Notes: generated from the letters alone by a model not told the origin. 64,000 bases of DNA from Scatonaster sp045598705 (GCA_045598705.1 JAZLMM010000007.1:45097-109096), one strand, 5' to 3'; counted from the first letter of the stretch, positions 6,501 through 15,417 are shown. A program made the numbers and translations.

Positions 6501-9398
6501 TGCAAGATCACAATTCATGCTTCTTCTACGGCTGCGACGGTTGAACTTAAGAAAATCCCAGTTGCAGAGAACTTTACACTTTGCGAAGATGAGAGTACGG
6601 CTCAAATCGATGGTCTATACTTAGTCGTAAGTCAACAAAATGTAAAGGTAAACATCCCGAAGAACAAAGCAGACCAATCTTATCCGGTTTCAATTACTAA
6701 TACATACCAAGATTATTCATTGAAGGTGACCAAGAAGGTTACAGGTGATGTTCCGGATTCAATGAGTGATATGGTCTACAAGTTTACAATCAAGGACGAG
6801 AACGGGAAATATCTCCAAGAGAATGGAACGATTGCGTCAAATGCATATGAATTTGAAATCAAGGGTGATGAGACGTTGACGCTTCCTGCCAGCACCAATG
6901 GACCTTTTATCATTCAAGAGACAACAACAAATTCAAATATCTTCCTTAAGTTAGATACGACCTACTATATGGGTAGCGACGAGTTAGTAGATGGAAAGAT
7001 CGAGTATCCCACCGATGCTTCTTCCGTAAGTGTTACGATTGTGAATGACTATACTTATCTTAACAAGCAAGCGAAGGTAAGTCTGGAAGCAAGCAAGACC
7101 TATAGCGTCAATGATGTGAATCAGACATTGTCCGGTGATGAATTCTCATTCACATTGACGAAGTCCGGTGAGCAGAATCCGACACAGATTCGGAAGAATG
7201 GTGCGAACGGAGTCGTTACATTCGAAGACCTAAGCTTTGATACAGTAGGAACGTATACCTATACTGTGAAAGAAGAAAAGGGTACAGACACAACGATCAC
7301 ATACGATGAGACTGTCTACACAGTAGAAATCGTTGTTGCGAAGAACGCTACAACCGGTGAACTGACAGCAACCAAGACCATTAAGAAGGGGTCTACGACA
7401 GTTGGCACCATGACATTCGCAAACAAGAAGGTTTCTGGAGTCGATGTAACGCTTGAGGCAAGCAAGACCTATACGATCGATGATGAACCACAGACGCTGA
7501 CAGATGGCCAGTTCACCTTCACTTTGACAGAGAAGGGTAAGACAGATCCGTTGCAGACGAAGTACAATGATGCAAATAGTAAGGTAAGCTTCGATAAACT
7601 GTCCTTCTATAAGCCAGGAACATACACCTATACCGTAGCCGAGAAGGCTGGCACGGATACATCTATCGTTTACGACGATACAATCTATACTGTAGAGATT
7701 GTTGTAAGCGAGAGTAATGGAAAGTTGGAAGTAACAAAGACCATCAAGAAGGATGCGACTGAAGTTGGCGTTATGAGCTTCGTAAACAAGCAATTCACAC
7801 CGAAAGATGTGGAACTTGAGGCAAGTAAGAGTTATACGCTCGATGGTGAACCACAGACGCTGACAGATGGTCAGTTCACCTTCACTTTGACAGAGAAGGG
7901 TAAGACAGATCCGTTGCAGACGAAGTACAACGATGCAAATAGTAAGGTAAGCTTCGATAAACTGTCCTTCTATAAGCCAGGAACGTACACCTATACCGTG
8001 GCCGAGACACCTGGTACAGATGCTACGATTGACTACGACGACACAATCTACACAGTAGAGGTGGTTGTAATCGAAGAAAATGGCTCGTTGTCTGTGAGCA
8101 AGAAACTCTTGAAGGGTACAGATGAAGTTACAGATCTAAGCTTTGTAAATACCAAGACGAGTTATGTTAAAGTTAATCTGGAAGCAAGTAAGTCTTACCT
8201 GATCGATGGTGTAGCGCAGACGTTGTCTGGTAACGAGTTTGCGTTCACACTGACGAAGTCCGGTGATACTGAACCGCTCCAGACCAAGTACAACGATGGA
8301 ACTGGTAAGGTCGTCTTCGATACATTGAAGTTTGAGAACGCTGGTACTTATACCTATACCGTAGCTGAGAAGGCTGGCACGGATACATCTATCGTGTACG
8401 ATGATACGATCTACACCGTTGAAATCGTAGTAACTGGTACAGCAGGACATCTTGAAGTTTCGAAGAAGATCTTGAAGGGCAGCGACGAAGTTGCGTCTAT
8501 GAACTTTGAGAACACCACAACAACACCTGGTAAGGGTAGCCTGAAACTTACAAAGACGATTACGGGTCCTGTGACAGAAGAACAGTTGAAGAAACTGACT
8601 TTTACAGTCACGACTGTGGCAGGTGATCCTGTATGGAATGGTGCACTTGGTGATGCAACTAAGTTCACAAAGACGGGTGAGATGGCCTACGAGGCACTGA
8701 TTAGTGATTTGACTGCAGGCGAGAAGTATGTTGTCACAGAGTCCATGTATAACGTAGAGGGCTTGTTCGTCACAGTGACCTACACAATTGATGCAGGTGC
8801 TGTCAATAATGGAGCGAAGACTTCTGGAGTGGGCATTTATAAGGATAAGACAACAGTTGTAGCATTCAAGGATGCTTACTCAACTGATGAGAACGATCCG
8901 ACGCCTACGCCGACACCAACACCTACACCAACGCCTACACCTACGCCGACTCCGAAACCGACGCCTACACCGTCTCCAGTACCGACGCCTACGCCAACAC
9001 CGGTTCCGACACCGACGCCAACACCGGTTCCGACACCGACGTCAACACCGACACCTTCTGGTTCCCCGACTCCTACGGGAACAAAGGGTGTCAAGCGAGT
9101 AACCAATGATGGCAAGGAAGTACCGAAGAAAGACTACGATAAAGATGGTAATCTGACGCAGAGCTACATTGATACCTTGACACTTGGTGTACACCGAGTG
9201 GTGATTACCTACACGGATGGTACGTCAAGAACGATCACCTACACCGTGAAGGAAGACGGAACAGGCAGACATGTTGTCAAGACAGGTGAGGCAGCAAATA
9301 CGCGTACGACAATTACCGGCGCAGTGTTGGTTATTGCAGGCCTTGGAATAGTTCTTTACAAGGCTCGTCGCAAAGAAACCGAGGAATGCGAGATGTAA
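3576..9398 (+). CDS. Giant LPXTG-like surface protein (choice-of-anchor-A-like, CnaB and pilin-type isopeptide repeats)
   Basis: A 1940-residue exported protein, probably an adhesin. Residues 1-30 are a signal sequence (basic KKRFSNKK, then hydrophobic). Residues ~45-375 resemble a choice-of-anchor-A domain (AGLFLAPNEDTVG, later a GEFHYINHGR turn). About six beta-sandwich segments follow, CnaB/SpaA-like (for example LLPGKYVVEE, EITNTYTE-type junctions). Residues ~1165-1650 hold four ~121-residue repeats of the streptococcal pilin isopeptide type: a Lys in LEASK[ST]Y, a Glu in YTYTV[KA]E, and an Asn in the closing F[AV]N, consistent with internal Lys-Asn isopeptide bonds. Residues ~1655-1770 are DUF5979-like. 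A Thr-Pro stalk (~1774-1833) leads to a C-terminal sorting-like signal VKTGE (1901-1905), a hydrophobic helix (1911-1930) and an RRK tail. It is monocistronic, and no sortase is encoded in the window. Confidence 0.85.
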   Translation: MKKRFSNKKLLGLTSALLATSIVVGTIAYRKLPKTKNGQVYSNHVYAAGSFLNFDSASAVNYATVLGDLAKYGIISDEIYQVGHMETTFATKNFINPKGNAQPWNDDVDLAGLEPVYFVIAHMDSDSYAYFGQTYITNPPTDMKFVIDTTEELATNGQIYTDTSRCHADLIYRTASQGDLEAKVDDMISSIQNTSEAFLAKDAFDSEEIAQYTGDEKAVIDLDSDEYENATIYINVEEGAKFNRCIASTEGVTIKKRPSTVVVFNVKDSGNVLLNKYSVQVDTNGDKVNETIMSDTTHSGDDSEHNKQVDEYICKKIIWNVPNASKISYKITAGLFLAPNEDTVGSVDGSSAGWIAAGGRTEIRSGEFHYINHGRPDDTPDTGDKMRLIVNKAFAPVGTDADKVVDSEMSNIFVKEDQYEFTITETESDYVTPVQDGLTDTQKVDANGQVVFPDIEADADEIDPFAGLHRYFVISEGDMDSSVDSNIQKSKGVILVDVYITYANGKVKYAVNAKQYQNASNISSDGLISTISNAEVKNATFSLGGFYNYYDKKPAELKLKKLVTVDGGSTSTFPSDYKAKISLKQGSFYVQDTTGALSTKEHYFEVAKDGSVTITNLLPGKYVVEEILDGVPGYKFKSKEINVDGSTDWEIQLDSNASKEATITNTYTESDDSALIVKKSVLLNNNKGNLSDFAGKKYEFSVKVGNYYLQDTEGTLGSTEVFFAITYDPSNPSANQIAFYGIPKNTQCVVSEKLGAWTGDMQFINVEGYIFDTGNSTTLTTVTTPNSSDAVTAELKNIYTSNQAVGKLTITKAFGEYNVNNRFQPKQTIDPADLGDLSQLVIVLNGPKGYTREIAWSEFSNGSFTIDELPLGTYTITEKGADATSSDKWEFSQLVVGTYEGEACTLAVWNSPLTYKITNNYEQKKTASLAITKKMVGSGSAEKDIVFTLKNAAGQYATFNTSNELTGYSDTLTDACKITIHASSTAATVELKKIPVAENFTLCEDESTAQIDGLYLVVSQQNVKVNIPKNKADQSYPVSITNTYQDYSLKVTKKVTGDVPDSMSDMVYKFTIKDENGKYLQENGTIASNAYEFEIKGDETLTLPASTNGPFIIQETTTNSNIFLKLDTTYYMGSDELVDGKIEYPTDASSVSVTIVNDYTYLNKQAKVSLEASKTYSVNDVNQTLSGDEFSFTLTKSGEQNPTQIRKNGANGVVTFEDLSFDTVGTYTYTVKEEKGTDTTITYDETVYTVEIVVAKNATTGELTATKTIKKGSTTVGTMTFANKKVSGVDVTLEASKTYTIDDEPQTLTDGQFTFTLTEKGKTDPLQTKYNDANSKVSFDKLSFYKPGTYTYTVAEKAGTDTSIVYDDTIYTVEIVVSESNGKLEVTKTIKKDATEVGVMSFVNKQFTPKDVELEASKSYTLDGEPQTLTDGQFTFTLTEKGKTDPLQTKYNDANSKVSFDKLSFYKPGTYTYTVAETPGTDATIDYDDTIYTVEVVVIEENGSLSVSKKLLKGTDEVTDLSFVNTKTSYVKVNLEASKSYLIDGVAQTLSGNEFAFTLTKSGDTEPLQTKYNDGTGKVVFDTLKFENAGTYTYTVAEKAGTDTSIVYDDTIYTVEIVVTGTAGHLEVSKKILKGSDEVASMNFENTTTTPGKGSLKLTKTITGPVTEEQLKKLTFTVTTVAGDPVWNGALGDATKFTKTGEMAYEALISDLTAGEKYVVTESMYNVEGLFVTVTYTIDAGAVNNGAKTSGVGIYKDKTTVVAFKDAYSTDENDPTPTPTPTPTPTPTPTPTPKPTPTPSPVPTPTPTPVPTPTPTPVPTPTSTPTPSGSPTPTGTKGVKRVTNDGKEVPKKDYDKDGNLTQSYIDTLTLGVHRVVITYTDGTSRTITYTVKEDGTGRHVVKTGEAANTRTTITGAVLVIAGLGIVLYKARRKETEECEM
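7485..7643 (+). repeat. Near-identical repeat block, copy A (pilin-type unit 2)
   Basis: This 159-base block matches 7848-8006 with only four differences, all in third codon positions and all synonymous. The offset is 363 bases (121 codons), one domain length. It codes for EPQTLTDGQF through YTYTVAE. Confidence 0.9.
7848..8006 (+). repeat. Near-identical repeat block, copy B (pilin-type unit 3)
   Basis: Partner of 7485-7643. The similarity stops at GCCGAG: unit 3 continues with ACACCTGGT, whereas unit 2 continues with a segment shared with unit 4 (29 identical bases at 7641-7669 and 8367-8395). Confidence 0.9.
8894..9085 (+). repeat. Thr-Pro low-complexity stalk repeat
   Basis: A run of CCNAC[AG]-type codons coding for (TP)n with interspersed PKP, PSPVP and PVP. 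It is a typical wall-spanning stalk between the folded domains and the sorting signal. The DNA is a degenerate six-base tandem repeat and likely to vary in length between strains. Confidence 0.85.
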
Positions 9399-9435
9399 TT
9401 CTCACTTGTAAAAGAACCTAACATGTATAAGTAAA

Positions 9436-9484
9436 AAAGATGTCTCATGCGTGATGTAAATCAAATCACCGTGAGACATCTTTA
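9436..9484. terminator. Bidirectional terminator between surface protein and tmcAL
   Basis: AAAGATGTCTCATGC (9436-9450) pairs with GTGAGACATCTTT (9471-9483), with T-runs outside the stem on both strands. It lies between two convergent genes and can serve both. Confidence 0.85.
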
Positions 9485-9512
9485 ATATCTTAAGCGTTGC
9501 AGAAACTATATG

Positions 9513-10832
9513 TCAGCGATAGATGCGATTGCGCTTGAACTGAACGACTTCTTGATGGAAGTCTTCATCCCATGTACCCCGTGCGTGGAAAGTCCAGAAG
9601 TCATGACTGATTCGATCGAGCTCGTCCATGCGAGTGAGCATCAAATCTTTGCCATAGTGAAGTGCATCTGATGCACGGGAGAAAATCGGTATCTTGACCG
9701 ATCTGCGCATGTCTTTTAAGATTGTGCGCCCTTTCTCGGAGAATCCCAATAGGCGCAGATACGTTGGATTGGAAAGAGATTGCAAATCTTGTTCTTTCTG
9801 ACCAATTAGAAGAGATGTGACTGCGCGCATGATTCGTGTATAAGCGAAGCAGCGCGTGCTGGCAGCTTGACGGAATTGTTCAGAAAGTGGAATGTCTGAT
9901 TGGAAGGAAAGCTTAGAAACAGTATGCTTGAGGTGCGCAGCAAGTCCTGAATTCATATATGCGTACTGTTCTAAGTCATCTACACACATTGCACGAAGGA
10001 GTGGAAAAGCAGCAGAAATAAGCGTCTCTTCTCCAAGTGGTGGCGTTCCGGCATTCCACTTCTGGAGCATTTCAGCCAGCATGGGTGCAGGTACATGTTC
10101 AGCAAGACTGTTAAGACGGGAAATCCAATCCCCATGGGGAAGAGTCTGATACTGATGAAACACTTGTTGTCGGATAGCTGCGGCACTCGGAAGAACCTCC
10201 GTGGTGAGCGAAACGCTGTGATATGCACCCATTCTTTGGATTAGATGGGGAGTAATTGCTCCATCAGAAGAAGAGATTTCTCGCAGGTAGGAAATGGCCA
10301 GAAGATTATTTGGCTCACGAATAATGGAAGTAAATTTCTCGGCAGTCAATGGACAGGAGATATTGGATTCTGTTGAAAGAGAAGCGAGTGCGGCGGCTTC
10401 CCAAGCGGCGGCATATACCAGCCCTTCTTTCAATTTCTGATCAAGTTCTGTCTGGAAAACTGCATCGTGTTCGAAGTCTATCTTTGCGATTTCTTGAAGG
10501 TCGGAAAGCGAATCATGTTCTGCACCAAAATAGAGATCGGTGACCAAGGTGGTTGCAAGTAAGGAATGTACAGCGCCGTGGGCAAAACGGTCTGCAGAGG
10601 CGCAGGCGAAGGTGAATGGTAGTTCAAATACTACATCTACACCGCAGGATAAGATTGCACACACACGACTTCTGCGGTCTATGATGGCCGGTTCACCGCG
10701 CTGTACAAAATCACCACTCATCATGACAATGATTGGTGTATCTGCACCGAGCTCCTCTCTGATTTGATGAATCAGATATTGATGCCCTTCGTGAAAAGGA
10801 TTGTATTCGGCGATGATTCCGGCAATGTGCAT
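9513..10832 (-). CDS. tmcAL: tRNA(Met) cytidine acetate ligase
   Basis: A 439-residue enzyme of the TmcAL family (formerly DUF795, nucleotidyltransferase-like), which activates acetate with ATP and acetylates the wobble cytidine of elongator tRNA(Met) to ac4C. The N-terminus MHIAGIIAEYNPFHEGH contains the HxGH-type nucleotide-binding motif (H14-x-x-H17), followed by VMMSGDFVQRGEPA and the FELPFTFACASADRFA segment typical of the family. The frame extends 22 codons upstream, but the ATG at 10832 is chosen because GGAGGACCCCAA precedes it and the family starts with this strand. It diverges from the membrane-anchored unknown gene on the other strand. Length is normal and all motifs are intact. 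Confidence 0.92.
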   Translation of the reverse strand: MHIAGIIAEYNPFHEGHQYLIHQIREELGADTPIIVMMSGDFVQRGEPAIIDRRSRVCAILSCGVDVVFELPFTFACASADRFAHGAVHSLLATTLVTDLYFGAEHDSLSDLQEIAKIDFEHDAVFQTELDQKLKEGLVYAAAWEAAALASLSTESNISCPLTAEKFTSIIREPNNLLAISYLREISSSDGAITPHLIQRMGAYHSVSLTTEVLPSAAAIRQQVFHQYQTLPHGDWISRLNSLAEHVPAPMLAEMLQKWNAGTPPLGEETLISAAFPLLRAMCVDDLEQYAYMNSGLAAHLKHTVSKLSFQSDIPLSEQFRQAASTRCFAYTRIMRAVTSLLIGQKEQDLQSLSNPTYLRLLGFSEKGRTILKDMRRSVKIPIFSRASDALHYGKDLMLTRMDELDRISHDFWTFHARGTWDEDFHQEVVQFKRNRIYR

Positions 10833-10905
10833 TTGGGGTCCTCCGGGATAAGTGGTACAATTACTATATCTTATTTTAGGAGATTCGGAAAGGAGCAAAG
10901 TGCGT

Positions 10906-12261
10906 ATGCCATCTTTGACTCAGGTCAAATATACGAATCACAAGTTTGGAAAGGTGGTCAAGATTGTCGGCATCGTAGTTGCCCTTGTGGCAGTAGTGAT
11001 AGTCGGCATCTTTCTTCTTCAGCGAAGCGGACTCTTTACGAAGAAGAAAGATACGGATCTGCGTAGTTTCCCAATGTCTCCAGAGATGTCTCAACTGACC
11101 ATGGAGAGTGACCTACACACCGGATATCTCTTCTCAAGAACCCAGAAAGTCTTGATGGAAGACAGAAAGCAGGAACCTTGGGTGTTGAATTGGTATGTGA
11201 TCTCTGGCACTACAAGAAGTGTACCAGCCATGCAGTCAAGGTATGTAGATGCTTTCGATCAAGTGCTCTTGTTGGAAACATATGTGGCGGAAGGAAGCCG
11301 AAGCAAGGCGGATACACTTATGAAAGCAATCGATAGTAAGTTAAGTAATGAAGATGGTTCTTTGCTTGCGTTTATTCGGTTGCCAGAGGGTGAACCTATT
11401 GAGAATGCAGATGGCTCAATCTACGAAAATGTGGTGTATGCGACTCAGGAACAGGCGCCGATCTCAATGTCTGCTACGAACCGATATTTGCGAGCGCTTC
11501 TCAATTACTACGACAAGTGGGGTGGTAGCAAAGTTCTGGATAGAATTGAGCAACTAACTGAAATCATCTTTCGTTCAGAGACAACAACCGCCTACAAAGC
11601 AGCTGACCGACTTGCTGCGCCAACGCCTGTCCCGGTAACAGAGAAGACATTGGTTCCTGATGTCGTGGAAGAGGAAGAAGAAATCGGTGTAGTGTCTCAA
11701 AGCGGAATAGAATTGTCAGCATTGGATCTGGAAGCCCTTCGCCGAGTAGCGGTGATTCTCCCGGATTATCAGGCACAATACGAGGAAATGGTGCAGATCG
11801 TCAAGGATGGAAAGATCTCATCGACGCTCCCCCTCTATGCATGGATGTACTTAGGGGATGGAAACTACACATACTATGCAGGAAGTGGGAAGAGTGTAGA
11901 ACTCGTGCCCGCCCTTTATTGCATGGTATATTTGGCTGAAATTGGTGAGCTGGATCAGGATTGCTACGCCTGGGTGAGTAGCCAAATCTATAATTATGGT
12001 TATCTCTACACTTCGTACAACCTCATATCCGGTGAAGTGGATTCTGAGACGGAGGCCTATGAGGCATACCCGCTAGTGTTATACCTTGCCATAATCAATG
12101 AGGACGAGGACCTTTTCACGGCGACATACTCCGCCATGATGCGCAACTATGCTACCTTGGATACAAGTGAAGCGCTGTACACCTTTTTCCGTGAAGTTGA
12201 GAATGATCGAATTGCCGTATTTGCACGGGAGAATCTGTTGGCGAAGATCTACATCCGATAA
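10906..12261 (+). CDS. Membrane-anchored protein of unknown function, helical-repeat C-terminal domain
   Basis: About 451 residues. One transmembrane helix near residues 18-40 (IVGIVVALVAVVIVGIFLL) puts the rest outside the cell. The C-terminal ~180 residues alternate short helices with aromatic-rich turns (YAWMYLGDGNYTYYAG, then ETEAYEAYPLVLYLA), which recalls the (alpha/alpha)6 barrels of family-8-like glycoside hydrolases. I cannot point to catalytic residues, so this is only a resemblance. A Pro/Glu-rich linker (PVPVTEKT to EEEEE) lies in the middle. An AGGAG at 10891-10895 serves either GTG 10900 or ATG 10906; the ATG has the better spacing. The ECF-type S component gene follows after 40 bases. 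Confidence 0.65.
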   Translation: MPSLTQVKYTNHKFGKVVKIVGIVVALVAVVIVGIFLLQRSGLFTKKKDTDLRSFPMSPEMSQLTMESDLHTGYLFSRTQKVLMEDRKQEPWVLNWYVISGTTRSVPAMQSRYVDAFDQVLLLETYVAEGSRSKADTLMKAIDSKLSNEDGSLLAFIRLPEGEPIENADGSIYENVVYATQEQAPISMSATNRYLRALLNYYDKWGGSKVLDRIEQLTEIIFRSETTTAYKAADRLAAPTPVPVTEKTLVPDVVEEEEEIGVVSQSGIELSALDLEALRRVAVILPDYQAQYEEMVQIVKDGKISSTLPLYAWMYLGDGNYTYYAGSGKSVELVPALYCMVYLAEIGELDQDCYAWVSSQIYNYGYLYTSYNLISGEVDSETEAYEAYPLVLYLAIINEDEDLFTATYSAMMRNYATLDTSEALYTFFREVENDRIAVFARENLLAKIYIR

Positions 12262-12301
12262 GAAGAGGCGAACATGCTAATATTTCAGGAAAAGTAATGT
12301 G

Positions 12302-12829
12302 ATGGAGAAGAAATCAACGACAAGAAACAAAGAACGAGACATGACCCGCAAAGTCGCGTTGTCAGGTGTTCTGGCTGCGTTGGTCTTCTGTGGCACGCAG
12401 ATTCGCATTTCAACCGGACTTGGATATATCAATCTAGGTGATGGAGTAGCGATATTCTGTGGGGTCGTATTGGGTCCCATCGGCGGAATTTCTGCTGGGA
12501 TTGGCTCGGCATTATCTGATCTTCTGGCCGGGTATCCTCAGTTTATTCTCCCAACTTTCCTGATACGTGGCGCCATGGGGTTAATATCCGGAAGCTTGAT
12601 TCGACAATCTTCTGGAGTCCTTCGAAGAACGCTCGTGTTCCTTCTTTGTGAATGTATCATGCTAATAGGTTATTTTGGCTTTGAAATATTCTATTACAAC
12701 TGGAGTGGAGCTTGTGCTTCGCTCCTAATGAACGCAATTCAAGCTGCAGTCGGTATTGTGCTGGCATTGATTTTGTATGATGCCATGCGAAATCTGCCAA
12801 TTTCACATGAAGAGGAACCTCGTTCCTAA
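12302..12829 (+). CDS. ECF transporter S component-like membrane protein
   Basis: A 175-residue integral membrane protein with about five or six hydrophobic segments. The sequence INLGDGVAIFCGVVLGPIGG followed by GIGSALSDLLAGYPQFILP is the pattern of the substrate-binding S subunits of energy-coupling-factor vitamin transporters: a GD in a membrane helix, and a conserved G-x-G-S-A-L-x-D-L-x-x-G-Y. S components bind the vitamin and dock with a shared EcfT/EcfA/EcfA' module, which is not in this window. The substrate cannot be assigned. Start: GTG at 12299 and ATG at 12302 are adjacent; the ATG is preferred, with GGAAAAG upstream. The C-terminal EEEPRS tail is cytoplasmic. Confidence 0.75.
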   Translation: MEKKSTTRNKERDMTRKVALSGVLAALVFCGTQIRISTGLGYINLGDGVAIFCGVVLGPIGGISAGIGSALSDLLAGYPQFILPTFLIRGAMGLISGSLIRQSSGVLRRTLVFLLCECIMLIGYFGFEIFYYNWSGACASLLMNAIQAAVGIVLALILYDAMRNLPISHEEEPRS

Positions 12830-12884
12830 GTTTAACCGTTCCTAAGTTTGGCAGACTGTCCTAGAAATGGTACTTCACTTGGGG

Positions 12885-12890
12885 TATAAT
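12885..12890 (+). promoter_or_regulatory. Candidate -10 element of pcrA
   Basis: A perfect TATAAT, 40 bases before the pcrA ATG, in the gap after the S-component gene. No good -35 is seen 16-18 bases upstream, so this is a moderate call. Confidence 0.4.
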
Positions 12891-12930
12891 GCACCTATTA
12901 CAATTCCTATTACAATTTCTGGAGGACGAG

Positions 12931-15321
12931 ATGGAAGACTTGCTTGCGAAACTGAATGATGAACAGAAGAGAGCGGTATTACACGATGAAGGCCCGCTTC
13001 TGATTCTGGCGGGAGCAGGCTCAGGTAAGACCCGAGTGATTACCTACCGAATTGCCTATCTCATCCAGAACAGAGGTGTTTTCCCCTCCAATATTCTAGC
13101 GATTACCTTTACGAATAAGGCGGCCAATGAGATGCGTGAGCGTCTGGAAGGACTAATTGGCGATGTGTCCCGAAACATGTGGGTGGGAACATTCCACTCT
13201 ATGTTTGCTCGTATTCTGCGAAGACATGCAGAGATTCTGGGCTATACTCCTACTTATACGATTCTGGATAGCGATGACCAGCAGAAAGTGATCAAAGAAG
13301 TCATCAAGGAGATGGAACTGAACGACAAACTATTTGCACCACGTCAGGTTCAGGGAATGATTAGTAAGGCAAAGAACGACATGCAGTCGGTCGATGATTT
13401 TGAACGGGAAGCCGGCGGAGATTTCCGTATGCAGAAGATTGCCATGATATATCGCCGATATAACGATAAGCTGAAGGCGAATAATGCGATGGACTTCGAC
13501 GATATCCTCTTCTATACGGTGAAACTTTTCCAAGAGAATCCGGATATCCTCACGATGTATCAGGATAAGTTCAAGTACATTTTGGTAGATGAGTATCAAG
13601 ATACCAACCACTGCCAGTATTTGATGATTCAACTTCTGGCCAAGCGTTACCGCAATCTCTGCGTGGTCGGTGACGATGATCAGTCCATCTATTCCTTCCG
13701 TGGGGCAGATTTAAGAAATATTCTGGATTTTGAGAAGGATTTCCGAGATACGGAGATCATTAAGCTGGAAGAGAACTACCGTTCGACCGAGACGATTCTT
13801 AAGGCGGCTAATGCTGTCATCGCACACAACAAGAAACGTAAGGATAAGGCGCTTCGTACTAGCGGTGAACAGGGCGAGAAGATTACTTTCCTTTGGGCGG
13901 ATCACCACGGAATAGAATCCTACTATTGTGCGGAACGGATTAAGCGTGAGGCGGAATCTGGTGTGGTGCCGTACCGCGAAGTAGCCATCTTATATCGTAT
14001 GAACTCTCTTTCACGTACCATCGAGTCTGCACTTCGAGAGAAGGGTGTGCCATACCGCGTGTATGGTGGCATGCGATTCTATGATCGTAAAGAAATTAAG
14101 GACGTGCTGGCGTATCTGCGACTGATTTATGCAGACGAAGACAACTACGCATTTGAACGCATCATCAATGTGCCGAAGCGTGGTATTGGTGATACAACGG
14201 TTGAGCGTATCTTGGCAATCTCAGAGAGTGAACATCTCCCCGCATTGGATGTTTGCCGCAAGGCTGTGCAATATCCGGAACTGAACCGTGTAGCGAGCAA
14301 ACTATATGATTTTGCTATTCTGATCGAAGATCTGCGAAGAGTAATGCGCGAGAATCAGGCGTCTTTCTCGGAATTTATCGAGTATGTGCAGGATAAGACC
14401 GGCATGGTCAATGAGATCATCGAACAACAGGAGAAGAAGGGCGAGATGGTGGATCGCGTGGAGAACCTCAAGGAACTCCTTTCTGAAGCGGTTGAATTTG
14501 AGACACGACGGAAGGCGGAGATCGAACAGTCCATGAATCTGCCGGAGGAAATCGATCCGAAGGAAGCAGCACTTCTGGCGGATGAACCTAATTTCGGATC
14601 AGATCTGACGGGGATTCTGGGTGCATATTTGCAGAATGCGGCACTCTATTCAGAAGGAGATGATTCAGACGACTCGGAAGAGTATGTGCGTCTGATGACC
14701 ATCCATAGTGCCAAGGGTCTGGAGTTTACCTCTGTTTATCTCGTCGGCGTTGATGAGACCATTTTCCCGAGTGCGCGTTCGGTGGATAACGATGAGGTGG
14801 AAGAAGAACGTCGACTGATGTATGTTGCCATTACACGAGCCAAGAGAAAACTTACGATCATCTCAGCAAGAAGTCGAATGCTCTTTGGTAAGACTACGAA
14901 TCTGCAACCTTCTCGTTTCCTGAAAGAGATACCAAGAGAATACTTGAATCCAATTGCCAATAAGCGGCAGGAAGCCCCCAAGACGCCGGCGAATCCCAGA
15001 TTCAATCGTGATGACGGGCAACGTGAAGGATATGGGTATAATCGAAGTGAGCGTGTCATCAGTTATGGAGGAACAGCATCTCAAGGAACCCCCAAGGAGA
15101 AGCCATACATACCTGTTTTCCAGAAGAAATCATCTGTCGGTTCAACATCTGATTTCACTGCGGATTCTATCAGCAAGGGTATGCGTGTCAACCATCCGCG
15201 ATTCGGAGAAGGTATCGTTATCTCTTGTGAGAAAGTAGCCGGAGATGCACTAGTGTGTGTGGATTTTGATGGCATGAAGAAGAATATGCTACTCAATAAG
15301 TCTGGCTTGAAGAGATGTTGA
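12931..15321 (+). CDS. pcrA: ATP-dependent DNA helicase PcrA (UvrD/Rep family)
   Basis: A 796-residue superfamily-1 3'-5' helicase of DNA repair and plasmid replication. The helicase motifs are all visible: GAGSGKT (Walker A, near residue 30), FTNKAANEM (Ia), DEYQDTN (II), GDDDQSIYSFRGAD (III), NYRST (IV), HSAKGLEF (V) and VAITRAKRKL (VI). The C-terminal part (GMRVNHPRFGEG onward) is the Tudor-like domain that contacts RNA polymerase in Bacillota PcrA. The start is ATG 12931 with GGAGG seven bases before it; the longer frame from 12889 has no such signal. Length is normal for the family. Confidence 0.96.
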   Translation: MEDLLAKLNDEQKRAVLHDEGPLLILAGAGSGKTRVITYRIAYLIQNRGVFPSNILAITFTNKAANEMRERLEGLIGDVSRNMWVGTFHSMFARILRRHAEILGYTPTYTILDSDDQQKVIKEVIKEMELNDKLFAPRQVQGMISKAKNDMQSVDDFEREAGGDFRMQKIAMIYRRYNDKLKANNAMDFDDILFYTVKLFQENPDILTMYQDKFKYILVDEYQDTNHCQYLMIQLLAKRYRNLCVVGDDDQSIYSFRGADLRNILDFEKDFRDTEIIKLEENYRSTETILKAANAVIAHNKKRKDKALRTSGEQGEKITFLWADHHGIESYYCAERIKREAESGVVPYREVAILYRMNSLSRTIESALREKGVPYRVYGGMRFYDRKEIKDVLAYLRLIYADEDNYAFERIINVPKRGIGDTTVERILAISESEHLPALDVCRKAVQYPELNRVASKLYDFAILIEDLRRVMRENQASFSEFIEYVQDKTGMVNEIIEQQEKKGEMVDRVENLKELLSEAVEFETRRKAEIEQSMNLPEEIDPKEAALLADEPNFGSDLTGILGAYLQNAALYSEGDDSDDSEEYVRLMTIHSAKGLEFTSVYLVGVDETIFPSARSVDNDEVEEERRLMYVAITRAKRKLTIISARSRMLFGKTTNLQPSRFLKEIPREYLNPIANKRQEAPKTPANPRFNRDDGQREGYGYNRSERVISYGGTASQGTPKEKPYIPVFQKKSSVGSTSDFTADSISKGMRVNHPRFGEGIVISCEKVAGDALVCVDFDGMKKNMLLNKSGLKRC

Positions 15322-15417
15322 GTCAATCTTTCTGCATATAACGATTCTGTCACAGAAGACTTGTGGCGGGAAGAAACGTGCTATACTGATGAAAGTGAGC
15401 GAAGGGAGGCGACGTAT

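Noticed and set aside
8894..9085. CRISPR-like or satellite repeat
   Set aside because: The short periodic DNA is in frame with the surface protein and codes for a Thr-Pro stalk; there are no spacers.
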